Shown here: positions 34,155 through 44,300 of the stretch, one piece after another | Numbering within the stretch: position 1 is the stretch's first letter | How the letters are laid out: each line of letters begins with the position of its first letter | Source of the DNA: Cynocephalus volans | Taxonomy: Eukaryota > Chordata > Mammalia > Dermoptera > Cynocephalidae | Assembly (NCBI RefSeq): GCF_027409185.1 | Contig: NC_084462.1 | Coordinates: 27,069,577 to 27,133,576, forward strand | Direction: 5' to 3' | DNA length: 64,000 nucleotides | Made by a program: the position numbers and the translations under genes | Notes under the pieces: model-generated | What the model was told of the DNA's origin: nothing | Database searches by the model: none | The model's input: only the letters and a program-made list of their open reading frames with translations

Positions 34155-34622
34155 TGAGCAGGTACAGGAGCTGAAAGCCCTTGGAAGAAGGAGGAAATGT
34201 GGCTACTTGTGCATATGCTCTGCCCTATGGCCACCTTTCCTGTTGACCGGGATCTGGTTGCTGCACAATGTACTGCAAGGCAGCATAGACCAGGCACTAC
34301 AAGGCAAAACACCTTGGGAGGGGAAGGAAATGTGGCTGTCCTTGAGCATGTGGTGCCCAGTGGCCACTTTTCTGCTGACTGGAGCCTGGCTGCTGTTAAC
34401 TATGCTACAAACTGATTGAGATTTGTGGCAGAAAGCAGAGCTGTTGGAAGCAAGGATGGTTATACTGGAGGATGAAATGCAGTGACAGGCCACTTCTGTT
34501 TCTCACACCAGGGAAGACAACCAACCCAGTGGTGAGTTGGGGGAAACCATGCGTCTCCAGGCACAACCTGTTGTGCACGAGAAATTGAGACACGAGCAGC
34601 CTATGGGACCAATGGATAACCG
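34155..34622 (+). other. Provirus leader with a diverged tandem duplication
   Basis: This is untranslated leader. A segment of about 135 bp is duplicated: GGAAATGTGGCT with ATGGCCACCTTTCCTG at about 34190-34235 recurs as GGAAATGTGGCT with GTGGCCACTTTTCTGC at about 34325-34375. No open frame was retained. Confidence 0.6.
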
Positions 34623-34830
34623 GTGAGCAATCCACAGGTGACCCAGTTCACCACTTATGTCCCATATACCCAGGTTGAGTTAGTTGACTTGGGGAGACAG
34701 TTCAGGCAGAAACATGGGGAGCCCCTGGCTGCTTGGCTATTGCGGTTGTGGGACCTAGGGGTGGATAGTGTGATGTGCTCTGGTGAGGAGGTGGAGAAAT
34801 TGGGCTCTATTACCATACACCCATCCCAGC
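34623..34830 (+). pseudogene. gag remnant, capsid-like, truncated
   Basis: About 60 residues read as a retroviral capsid-like fragment, with the seen stretch WLLRLWDLGVDSV. It stops abruptly near 34815, where the sequence passes into reverse transcriptase in another frame. The rest of gag, the nucleocapsid zinc knuckles and the protease are absent, so an internal deletion joins gag to RT. Confidence 0.6.
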
Positions 34831-35518
34831 TGTGCCTTTAGTTCATGACTTGATGGATCAGCTGATGACTCAGCTGGGATCTTATCATTATGTATTGGAC
34901 CTTGCAAATGCTTTTTTCTCTATTCCAATCTCAGCTGATAGCCAAGATCAGTTTGCCTCCAGCTGGGAAGGAAGACAGCAGACCTTCCAAGTATTGTCCC
35001 AAGGTTATCTGCATAGCCCAACCATCTGTCATGGTTTGGTGGCTGGGGATCTAGCCAAATGGACTAGGCCCAGCGTGGTTACAATGCTTCACTACATTGA
35101 TGATGTGTTACTAACCTCTGATTCTCTTGCAGATGTAACCCAGGCAGCTCCAATGCTGTTAAGTCATTTGGAACAATGTGGGTGGGCTGTGAAACCAGCC
35201 AAAGTGCAAGGACCTGGGCTATCAGTCAAATTCCTGGGAGTGGTCTGGTTGGGTAAGACGAGGGTCATCCCAGAAGCTATTATAGATAAGATACAGGCAT
35301 ACCCTCGACCCACAACGGTAGCTCAGCTACAGATATATTTGGGACTTTGGGGGTATTGGAGAGCTTTTGTATCCCATATGGCCCAAATGGCATGCCCACT
35401 ATATGCATTAATAAAGAAAGGAGCCCTCTGGGATTGGACTGAGGAAGTAGAACAGGCTTATTGGGCTACAAAAAGGGCAATACAGCAAGTACAGGCTTTA
35501 CATGGCAGACCCCACTAA
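34815..35518 (+). pseudogene. pol: reverse transcriptase, N-terminally truncated
   Basis: The open frame from 34832 encodes the palm and following part of a retroviral RT. The first catalytic aspartate is in VLDLANAFF (codon at 34898-34900), and the YIDD box with the other two is at 35093-35104. The fingers region before it is missing. The frame ends at 35518 with a one-base frame change, after which the connection and RNase H region continue in another phase. It resembles class III (ERVL/spuma-like) RT. It could not act as a complete RT. Confidence 0.85.
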
Positions 35519-36431
35519 GACATTTGAGTTAGATGTACATATAACCCAGAAGGGGTTAGGATGGGGTTTGTGGCAGAGACAGGACCAATTCTGCACACCT
35601 GTAGGATTCTGGTCTCAGCTCTGGAAGGGCACTGAAGTGCATTATACCCTGATAGAAAAGAAGTTAGCAGCTGTGTATTCTGCCTTGATAGTCACTGAAG
35701 CTATCACAGGAACTGCCAAAGTCCTAGTAAGGATAACATACCCCATAATAGGTAGGCTGTTCACATGGGCAACCAACCCTAAAAGGGGTGTAGCTCAGAC
35801 TCCCAGTTTGCCTAAATGGGGAGCATATACAGAAAAAAGGAGCACTGTGTCAATGAGTCCTCTGTCCAAAGAGTTGCAAATTGTGCTAGCCCCAGTAGAG
35901 GCTGTGGAGGAAACTTTGACACAACCGTTACCCATGGAGGTGGAGGCTACACCTTTCCATGAGGGACAGGGACCTATCACAGAACAGTCTTGGTATACAG
36001 ATGGCTCTAGCACGGGACCTTCAGTATCATGGACAGCTGTTGCTGTTCAGCCCTTAGCAGTTACCATGTGGTATGAAAATGGCACAGGGCAAAGCAGTCA
36101 ATGGGCGGAATTGAGAGCAGTATGGATGGTGATAAAAAATGAGCCTGGGCCATTAACCATCTGTACTGACAGCTGGGCTGCGTACAAAGGTTTAACCCTT
36201 TGGATTTCTACTTGGAAGTATCAACGGTGGATGGTAGGCCACCGACCCCTGTGGGGACAAGCCACATGGCAAGAGTTATGGGAATTGGGACATGAGAAAG
36301 AATTAACCCTTTTCCATGTCACTGGACACTTCCCCTTAGCCAGTCCAGAAAAGGATGAAGCCGATGCCTTGGCTAAGGTAAGATGGCTGGAGAGAGCCCC
36401 AGCTACTGATGTAGCCCAGTGGTTACACTGA
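35502..36431 (+). pseudogene. pol: RT connection and RNase H domain, open frame
   Basis: A 309-codon open frame starts in the RT connection region (residues 1 to about 90, with GWGLWQRQ and YTLIEKKLAAVYSAL) and goes into RNase H from about residue 160. All four expected acidic residues are visible: D167 in WYTDGSS, E203 in WAELRA, D223 in CTDSW and D288 in DEADALA. A histidine in the FHVTGH block is also present. The frame stops at TGA 36429-36431, inside the start of the integrase zinc finger. Survival of such a long frame in an element with diverged LTRs is notable but may be chance. Confidence 0.85.
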
Positions 36432-37588
36432 AGAATGCAGCATGCTGGCAGCAAAACCATGTGGATGGCAGCTCAAGGATGGGCCTTGCCTATAAAATGG
36501 GAAGATGTAGTGAATGCCTGTCGTGCTTGTCCAGTATGTGCTCAAGAGAGTACACACCTCCAGCAGGTGCCCCGTACAGATGTGCAAATGACTCAAGGAA
36601 GGGTGCTCCTGACTTGATGGCAAGTGGACTTTGTTGGACCACTGCCAAGGTCAGAAAATTTCAGATACATCTTCACAGCTGTTGATACAGTTACTGGTTT
36701 TCTGTTTATATGGCCTTGCAAGGCACCAGACCAGGTAAACACCGTGAAGGCATTGAATAGCCTTATGGCCATGTATATTCGGCCTGTAGTCATAGAGAGT
36801 GATGATGGAACCCACTTTACTGGACATGGGGTTCAGAGGTGGGCCTCCCAGTTGTCTATTCAGTGGAAGTTACATGTGCCATATCATCCCCAGGCAGCGG
36901 GAATGATTGAATGGTACAATGGTCTTTTAAAAAAGGGACTAAGGCTATCTACCCAACCCCCTTCGCTGAAGGGGTGGGCACTGCAATTATGGCTGACAAT
37001 CAGGATTCTAAATGAGAAACCCTGCAAGGGTAGACCCTCCCCAGTGGAAGCTCTGTTGCATAGGGCTGCAGCATCTACATAGCTGCAAATCACTACTAAA
37101 GATAAGCTTTTGAAGCCAGGATATGGCAAGAATGGCAATATTCTCTTACCAGCCCCAACCTGTTTGCAACAGGGACAGACAGTACAATGGGAATGGCCTT
37201 GGAGAATAAAAGCCCCCCATATACTCTAGGTAGGTTTAATAGGGCCTTGGGGAAAAGGATTAGAGGAAGACTTGCAAGTTTCACCTTGGGTGACAAGTAC
37301 CTGGCCTCACTGAGTAAAGGTAACATGGCCTGGAATAGATAAGTACTCTATTCCAAAGGGCACATTTGTATTATCATTATGGCCAATTATGAGTTCCCCT
37401 ATACTGTTACATGTAGAACCTACAGATCCAACAGTGTTAGCAGATAAAGTATGGTATCATAAGCCAGGTAAGATACGTATTCCTGCAACCATCCTTTCTC
37501 AGGATGGCACACTGGCATGTATCTTACCAGAGGGGCGAGAACTTCCCCTATTGGCACCAATAACCCTTCTGTCTTTTCGCCCATAGTG
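36426..37588 (+). pseudogene. pol: integrase with intact catalytic triad but in-frame stops
   Basis: The zinc-binding H-x4-H pair straddles the TGA at 36429, and the CPVC-type pair follows at about 36525-36540. The catalytic core has D in QVDFVG (36627-36629), D in ESDDGTHF (36801-36803) and E in GMIEWYNG (36909-36911), with the D,35,E spacing of integrases. In-frame stops lie at 36429, 36615, 37080, 37227 and 37311. The part up to 37588 reads as a C-terminal SH3-like domain (DKVWYHKPGKI). With these stops no complete integrase can be made. Confidence 0.85.
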
Positions 37589-37895
37589 TTCTGGCTGCAG
37601 ACACTGCACCAGAGTCAACTGGGCACATACATACGTTGGCGTGATCACCTACTGAATATGCATTGAACTGCCCATCAGTATGACTGCAGGATTCCCATGG
37701 AGGATCACACCAATGGTGACTACTAACTGGACATATGCGGCTAACAGTTAAAAGGACAGAACTACAGTTACTATGTCCTTAAGGCATAGGACAATAGGTT
37801 ATGTAACTGTAAAGGTCATTTATCCTCACTAAGGGAACATCATGGAAGATTCTAAACACATAGATTGTATGGTGAGGGACCCTGAAGGGGTGGAT
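37589..37895 (+). other. Provirus 3' untranslated part; no env
   Basis: Between the end of pol and the 3' LTR there is no envelope-like frame. A purine-rich tract, GAAGGGGTGGA near 37885-37894, sits directly before the LTR and is the expected plus-strand primer. Confidence 0.7.
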
Positions 37896-38268
37896 TGTTG
37901 GGAAAATAGAATAATCAGGTCCCCTCCCCTTAGGCCCAGTTGGCGGTGGTGCGGCACATTCTTTGTAAGCAAATCATGTGGGTGGGTGGAGTTAGTGTGC
38001 ATGTGTGGCACCGTGACCTTGGCTGGCGTCTGCCTCAGGTGTCCACCCCACGTGGCCATGCCCTCTAACTCATGGATCCAAGGATCTTTTGGCCAGTTAC
38101 CTAGCTCATAGACCTGCATGTGAGGGGTCTGGTGACCCATCCTGGCGTGTGAAGGGTTTGTGACCTAGTCTGGACAAAGGACTTGAGGGGTCTGTGAGTT
38201 CCAGACCCAGCCCTAGCTCGACAATTGGCCCAGTCAGCAGGATTACAGGTAGGTAAAAGAGCGAGACA
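37896..38268 (+). repeat. 3' LTR of the ERVL-like provirus
   Basis: It starts TGTTGGGAAAATAG and ends GCGAGACA, aligning along its length with the 5' LTR. It is about 30 bases shorter, mainly because it lacks the extra GACCCAGCC repeat. Confidence 0.9.
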
Positions 38269-38273
38269 CAGGT

Positions 38274-39170
38274 CTATGGTCCAGCCAAACAGCACTCATC
38301 AGCCTTCATATCTGAATGGGCGTTCCCATCTCACACCTACTAACTCAGCTAAGTTCTTGACAATGCTGCCAGGCTGACACTCAGGGTGGGGATCACTATG
38401 CCCATCTTACATATGGAAAAATTGAGGCCCAGGGAGAGTTGGTGACTCAGCTAGTAAGTAGCAGAGCTGCAATCAGAATCTAGGTCTACCAACTCTCAGT
38501 CTAATGTCTTCCCATGTCTCTCAAAAATTACGAAGTAGGCAAAACTGCTTGTGTTGTATAGACAGCTTCTCCTGTTAGAGCTGTCATGTTCCAGGAGACT
38601 GTGTCTGTAAGGAGACTATTCCTTGTGAGGAGCCATTCTTCAGGGTTGTCATCCATAGTGGCAGAAAACAGGGAGAGGGATGAGAGCAGAGAAGGCAGGA
38701 ATCACTAGACATTTCTCAGACATGCTGAAGGAAAGGATGAGCAAAGTGGGTTTTCTTTTGTGTCTTGTCTCCCTGGTGAGGTTATGAGTCTTCTGAGGGC
38801 TCACAGTGTGGTATGAGGATTGGTGCTGAGAATTTTCTCATCTCCCCTCTCAGTGCCATAGTCTGTCCTGGTGCCTCCCACCTCCCTCTGGGGCTCCCTT
38901 AGGCTTCCAGACTTACTGGGTAACTCACTGTCCAACTCATCCAATGACTTTCTTTGTGGCTTAACCTGATGAACTAACGAGCAGGAGCTGGTTCCCAGGG
39001 GTCTTGGGGGGATGGGCATCACTAGCATTCCATTGCTCACTTCCACATGATGGTTTGCAGTTTACAAGGTGTTTTTGTGACTCACTCTTATTTGAGCATC
39101 CCAATAGCTCAACAAGGTGGGATAAACAGTCACCGCTAGTGCTGGTGCATGCAGGACAAAATTGCAGTCC
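38274..39170. other. Intergenic, one MIR at about 38365-38500, otherwise no gene seen
   Basis: Antisense MIR wording is clear around 'catcttacatatggaaaaattgag' and CAGCTAGTAAGTAGCAGAGC. The rest shows no exon or assignable repeat. Confidence 0.5.
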
Positions 39171-39186
39171 AAAATCACCCCATCCT

Positions 39187-41012
39187 GTCAAGATGGCAGA
39201 ATAGGCAGTTCCCAGCATCACTCTCTTCCACAAATCAACAAATTTACAACTATAAAAATGTAACATCAACAAAGCTGGGGCTGCTGGAGCTCAGGGGGAG
39301 AAGAGGAGAGACCTACGGAGTTCATGAAGGCAGGAGAAGCCACAATGAGAGAAAGAAAAAGCTGCTCTGAGCATTTCAGTCCACAGCTGCTTTAAGACTG
39401 GAGCTGCTGAGCACATGGAGCAGGAGCCAGCAGAAGCCACAGCTGTGCCCTTCAGATGGAGTTGCTTGGAGGCAGCAGGGGAGAAGAGGTCCTTGGTGGC
39501 CTCCAGGACAGCAAGACCATTAACAGTGTTCCCATGGACCCATGCAGGAGCGAGGAGCTAGAACAACTGAAAAAAGGGAGCCATTTAAAGGCTGGTGAGT
39601 CATCGCAAGGGACCAGGGCTTGGCCCATCCCATAGGAAGTGTTTGCAGCAAGGGTGGTGCGGGAGATGGGCCCACCAGGGGAACACTGGGACACAGCAAG
39701 GACAGCTGATCTGCCCCCCAGTCAGTGCAGGACCACTCAGAAGAGACTGGTCAGGAATGCAGAATTGCAAAGGGTGCAGTTTGATGAAAAAACTCAGGCC
39801 CAGATCAGAGATTCTACACAACACAGAACCACTGGGTCTCTGGAGAGCCGGAAGTACCCATAAGATCAACCATTAAAGCCTGAGCTGCACAAAAACCTTC
39901 CCTAGGGAAACAGAAGCAAAGCAGCAATTTAGCTCAACCACACAGCTCAAGTACTGGTTCCCACGGGAAGTTCCCCCAGGTTAGAAGTAAGCAAAGGACA
40001 AAAAACTAGTTCCAGGTCAGGCACATCATCAGCACCTTGGGGCCTGCCTGGGAACTGGAGGCTTGGAGCCGGGGACTGGACCTCACTCCCATATCCGGGC
40101 AAACCACGCCAGCACCTTGGGGCCTGCCTGGGGACCCGAGGCATGGACAAGGGGACCAGATCTGTCTCCCACAACCAGGCACACCACGCCAGCACCTCAG
40201 GGCCCATCCGGTGACCCAAGACATGGACCTGGGGGCTGGACCCTCCTACCACAACCAGGCACGCCATGCCAGCACCTCAGGGCCTGCACAGGGACCCAGG
40301 GCATGGAGAAAGGGACTGGAACCCCCTCCCACAACCAGGCACACTGCACCAGCACCTCGGGGCCCACCCGGTGACCAGAGGCACAGAGAAGGGGACCAGA
40401 CATACCCCACAACTAGGCACATCACCAGCACCAAGGAGTATGCCAAAAACATCACCTCTGTGTGGGTGGCCCACCACAGCCACCACAATAACCATGGCTG
40501 CTGCGAAAGCAGCTAGACACCACAATCACCACACAGATGGTCCTTCAACCACTGGAGTGCATTCACGCAAGGAGAGTCACCAGTAGAGATAAAGAAGAGG
40601 ATGTCTCTCTCCACAAAGCCCATTCCAGAGTGACAGAAGAAGCATCTGCTCTATGATAATGGGGGAACTGAACACACCTCTCAGCATTAGACATATCATC
40701 AAGGCAACAAATCAACAGAGTAACCATTACTCTTTCAGGAGAGAAGAAATCTAGGGTTATCAGTGGTGGTGGGGGGGAGGAGGGGAGGGAGAGGGGGATG
40801 GGGAGAGATTGGACAAGGGGCATAAAGAATAAGTACAATTTGTAACAATATATATGCTACTAATATTGATTTGATCAACATTTCTCAATGTTCAACCCCC
40901 AAAATATGTATAATTGATTTTGATTCAATAAATAAGTTCTAAAAAATAATAATAATAAAAAAAATTTTTTAAGTTTGTAACTTTTTTTCAGAAAAAACAA
41001 AACAAACAAAAC
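39187..41012 (+). mobile_element. Full-length L1-derived composite retroposon with internal tandem array
   Basis: The insert is bracketed by a 16-base duplication, AAAATCACCCCATCCT at 39171-39186 and AAAAGCACCCCATCCT at 41013-41028 (15 of 16 match). The leading A run is typical of L1 endonuclease sites. It opens GTCAAGATGGCAGAATAGGC; the YY1-type CAAGATGGC at 39189-39197 lies at the very start, as in L1 5' UTRs. About 830 bp of L1-5'UTR-like sequence follows, then five 80-bp units (40021-40436), a short unit shared with the copy at 28145, an ORF2-like fragment (about 40653-40728), a G-rich purine tract (about 40761-40806) as in L1 3' UTRs, AATAAA at 40927-40932, and an A-rich tail. No coding capacity remains, so it would depend on L1 proteins in trans. 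Confidence 0.75.
40021..40436 (+). repeat. 80-bp tandem array inside the composite retroposon
   Basis: Units start at 40021, 40099, 40179, 40259 and 40339, with a partial sixth at 40417. Lengths are 78, 80, 80, 80 and 78 bp. Each begins GCA(C/A)...CAGCACC and ends near CCCACAACCAG. Units differ from each other by roughly 15-25% by eye. The array is GC-rich with scattered CpG. Open frames through it are by-products of the repeat period. Confidence 0.9.
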
Positions 41013-41028
41013 AAAAGCACCCCATCCT

Positions 41029-41785
41029 AAAAGGTAGAGTCAGCATGCCGGCTTCAGCTCCAGGCAGTTCTCCGCTGCACGGGGCTTCCCTGACACATGC
41101 TGTCTGTTGAGACTCTGGAAGCACAAGATTTCCAGCTATTCTACCAACGCATGAGTTTTGGGGTCAAGCTAATGGGCAGAATGTGTCTGTCTCGATCCAG
41201 ACCCTCGATGTCCTTGGGCAGCCAGTGAAGGGGTGGGGCCCCTGTGAGCAGGGCTCCAGCCTCAGGTTTTTCTGTCTTAGGGAAGAAATCCAGCTGTTTG
41301 AGTACTTCAGGAAGAATATCCTTTCACTTCTCCTTTCAGTGAGGTCCTTGGCCAACAGATTTTGTGTATCAGCAGAATCTAGTCCTTCGGTGGCCTCAAA
41401 GAAGGAGCTATTTCTACAAGGAGAAAGATGAGAACTGGACCTGGGGCAAGACAGGAAAACCAAGTGTTTAGAGCTTCCTGTCCTCTTCTGTCCTGGAATT
41501 AGGGCTATGGACCATCAGAAAGACCCTGATGCACATGTTCATAGGCCTTCCCTCCACCTGCCCCCACCTGCCTTCAGTCAGGTTCAGGTTAGTAAATATC
41601 TTCTGATCTCCCTCCAATCACCACTCTTTTCCCTCCACACATCTCCCAGGACCTAAGGACCATGATCCCAAGACCTTATCCTGGACTCCACACAGTGGTA
41701 CACCAAAGCCAGCTGACAGCAACCTGGGAGAGCTGTCTGTGAGCATTTCTTCCTGACTCCACTTTCAGGAACATCATTTTGGTAG
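41029..41785. other. Intergenic, no gene seen
   Basis: No exon or repeat family was recognised between the composite retroposon and the class I provirus. Confidence 0.4.
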
Positions 41786-42577
41786 TGTGGACTGAAATCA
41801 AGGCTGTCAAGTCAGAAATAATTTCATAAAGATTTATTGAAAGCCAAGCGTGAGGATTGACCTGGGAAACACAAGCCACAGAGTTGGAAAGTGCTCTGAA
41901 GTCTACTGCAAGCAAAGGCATCTTATAAGGAAGTTTCAAAAGGAGGTTTCAAAAGGGAGGGGGAAAGCTTCAAGTGCAGTTGTCCTTTTCTCACGGGACT
42001 CAAAAGTTACAATCGTTGGTTACTGATTACTTGGAAACTGAAAGTGTCTATGTGCAACCTGATGCAGAAGCTTCATGCTTCAGCTGCTCTTAACAATATC
42101 TAAATGGCTTATGCAGAACCAGCAGGTTATACATTAATTAATATTTTATTTATTTATTTTAAATTAATTATTATTATTTTTTACATTCTAAGATGTTGTT
42201 GTGGAGTAGTTGGGGGAAAGGGAAAGAGAGAGGCTAGCTCACAGCTGGCCTCCTTTGCTGATCTGGTTGCAGAGGGCTGCGGGGGGTAGGGGTGTGGCCA
42301 AGACCCGTGGCGCCCCCCATTCCAGTTCGGGAACCCAGGGGGCTTCCAGCAGTGGCTTGGTCATTGCTGGGCTAGATGCAGATGTTGGTGGGGCATGGCT
42401 GAGGCCCTTGGTTCTCCTCACCCTGACTCGGGAGCCCTACACATTAATTAATAAATCAGCAGTTCTAACCACATACATTGTTTATCTTAAGAATGGGATG
42501 TTGATATTGAGTTCATGAAACATGCCCAGGCAGTGAGTTTTAGAAAACCTGCTTCATTTTGATTATTTCCTTCCTCA
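41786..42577 (-). repeat. 3' LTR of the class I provirus, carrying a later insert
   Basis: On + it begins TGTGGACTGAAATC and ends near TTCCTTCCTCA, matching the LTR at 48970 except for the 298-bp insert at 42143-42440 and its target duplication. Beyond the inner end the + strand is pyrimidine-rich, so the minus strand has a purine tract (AAAGCAGGAAA) right before the LTR, as needed for plus-strand priming. This fixes the orientation. Confidence 0.85.
42143..42440 (-). mobile_element. Unassigned 298-bp retroposon in the LTR
   Basis: It is bracketed by a perfect 12-bp duplication, ACATTAATTAAT, at 42131-42142 and 42441-42452. The other LTR of the same provirus has the empty site at about 49315-49326. 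On the minus strand it is a GC-rich body of about 230 bp ending in an A/T-rich tail with ATAAATAAATAAAAT, so it was inserted by an L1-type reaction. It has no tRNA-like boxes and I recognise no family. It could be the 3' end of an mRNA or of a composite element. Confidence 0.8.
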
Positions 42578-42599
42578 TTTCCTGCTTTAGATCAAGAAC

Positions 42600-44300
42600 T
42601 TATGATAGAAAGCTTTGAAGATCGATTTCGATTTGAAGTTGTGAGTGTTTCAAGTCCCATCAAGCTGGGAAGGCTCATTCCTGGGAAGTCATGTCCCTTG
42701 TTGCGGGGAAAGAGAGCAGTGGAATATTGCAGGTAGGCCAAATTAAAGAGCAGCATAGGGTAAGTTCATGACTCCAGCAAACTGTTATTCATTTACATGA
42801 TGAATTATTTGTAAATGTCGAACAATCATAAGTTTAGTAGGAAGAGTAAATTTAAAGCAAGCGGAAATACAGGTCATTAATAGTTTTATAAATAGAAATA
42901 TAACAGTAATGCTAACAATAATAATGCCAATAACTTATAACCCTGAATAGGACAAGGATCCCAACCCAGATGGCAATCAACTAAATACTTCATTTAGGAG
43001 AACTGTTTTTCTTACATCTTATAACCATTTAGCCTGCTGAGTAATTTTTTCTAGCCAAGTTTCCACTTCTCCTAAGTGTTGATATATGTGCAGCAGATGG
43101 GCTACTGCACATACACTTCCTTGTCTGACCAGCAAGTAGTCCAGAGCGATTCTATTATCAAGAACACTTGGGGGGCCAGCCTGAGGCTCACTCGGGAGAG
43201 TGTGGTGCTAATAACACCAAGGCCACGGGTTCGGATCCCATATAGGGATGGCCGGTTAGCTCACTGGGCGAGCATGGTGCTGACAACACCACATCAAGGG
43301 TTAAGATCTCCTTACCAGTCATCTTTTAAAAAAAAAAAGCACTTGGGCCGAGGAATTTAAAGATTTTTGTGGAACAGCAATACTCTTAGCAGTGTCCTCA
43401 GCTATTTGGCCAATGGTAGCTGATAGATTTAAAATCATGTCCCTGTTAACAATACAGCTCTGGAGATTTGAAATCCCCAAATAGTTTGACTGATGTTATC
43501 ACTGTATCCAGCTAACATAGTTCTTTAGAAATTTGGGATGCAGAGAGAAAGGGGGCCTGTGGTTGTCCTCTGTAGGGATAAAGGTGTAACGAAGTGTCCC
43601 AACAGGCATGAACCTTGTAATTGCTGACTATCAAGGCATCGATGAGCTTGTTCTTTAGTTGTATCAGGGCCCACACCACAAAGAAAAGTATAATCTGGGG
43701 GTGCACAGGTTATTCTTTCTAATGTGTTTTTGTTGACAGAATCATCTGTGGGTAACCAGGATAACAATGAGTCAAACCAAGGGTCCCATTTAACAGACTT
43801 TCCAGATTTCATCTGTGGTAGCCTGTTGACTCTTTCTGTTGACTTAACTTAGATTTGCCATCGTATTCAGTAGTACATTTATTTAACCAATCATGAAGGG
43901 ACCTTGGTGGGGGGGTTGCATAATGAATTGGATTTCAGTATTAAAAGTAGTAAATTTTATAACTTCAGAAAGATTAAAACAAGGGGTAGAACTTTTAGGA
44001 TTCAGAACCAATTTCACCTGAAAGGTGAGGTCAGTGGGAGGTTGGTCTAGGCATGTAGTGGCCATATGAAAAATATGAAAAATCAGAAAGAGGCATTATT
44101 ACTAAGGATATAAATTGATCACAGGCAGATTTGGGGAACATATGGCAAATCCAACAATCAGATAAGTTCCCTCCAGTCGTTATACTTTGGGACAGTTACA
44201 TTAGGGTGTTATTATGCATTTTATTCCATGAGATAAGGAAAAGAAAAGTAGTAGAGAAAACATGTCAAGCTAGTTCAATAAAGAGTCCATATAGCAATGA
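42600..44300 (-). pseudogene. env remnant of the class I provirus, split by a SINE
   Basis: The frame at 43525-43812 reads as part of a surface subunit (CAPPDYTFLCG, then QQLQGSCLLGHF). The stretch 43081-43166 reads as part of the transmembrane ectodomain, with a heptad segment LDNRIALDYLL and a following cysteine. The cysteine cluster expected just after it is degraded. A SINE at 43173-43339 separates this from the preceding part of the gene. Several stops make it non-coding today. Confidence 0.6.
43173..43339 (+). repeat. Dimeric tRNA-Ile-type SINE in the env remnant
   Basis: Two tRNA-like units with B-box-like GGGTTCGGATCC in the first, a CATATAGGGATGG linker, a second unit starting GGCCGGTTAGCTCACTGGGC, and an A run. 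The 8-bp duplication CACTTGGG lies at 43165-43172 and 43340-43347. The insertion came after the provirus was fixed. Confidence 0.9.

Larger units (their letters stand above)
33723..38268 (+). mobile_element. ERVL-like provirus with tRNA-Ser-type primer site
   Basis: A complete insertion is bracketed by a perfect 5-bp duplication, CAGGT, at 33718-33722 and 38269-38273, the size usual for class III (ERVL) elements. Order: 5' LTR, primer-binding site, a short gag remnant, reverse transcriptase missing its N-terminal part, RNase H, integrase, 3' LTR. There is no envelope gene, which is normal for ERVL. The primer site resembles tRNA-Ser, as reported for the HERV-S (HERV18) group. Internal sequence is about 3.8 kb, short for the family, because gag, protease and the start of RT are mostly deleted. 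The two LTRs differ at roughly 11-12% of aligned bases by hand count, mostly transitions. Confidence 0.9.

Noticed and set aside
33869..34312. 147-codon frame on the minus strand
   Set aside because: It lies inside the antisense of a retroviral LTR and leader, so it is not an independent gene.
35502..37588. Host gene domesticated from the ERVL-like integrase or RNase H
   Set aside because: Five in-frame stops, a frame change after RT and missing upstream parts argue for ordinary decay. The long RNase H frame alone is not enough.
40021..40436. Tandem array considered as a CRISPR or coding repeat
   Set aside because: Units are contiguous 80-bp repeats without spacers, in a mammalian retroposon. 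Open frames through it come only from the repeat period.
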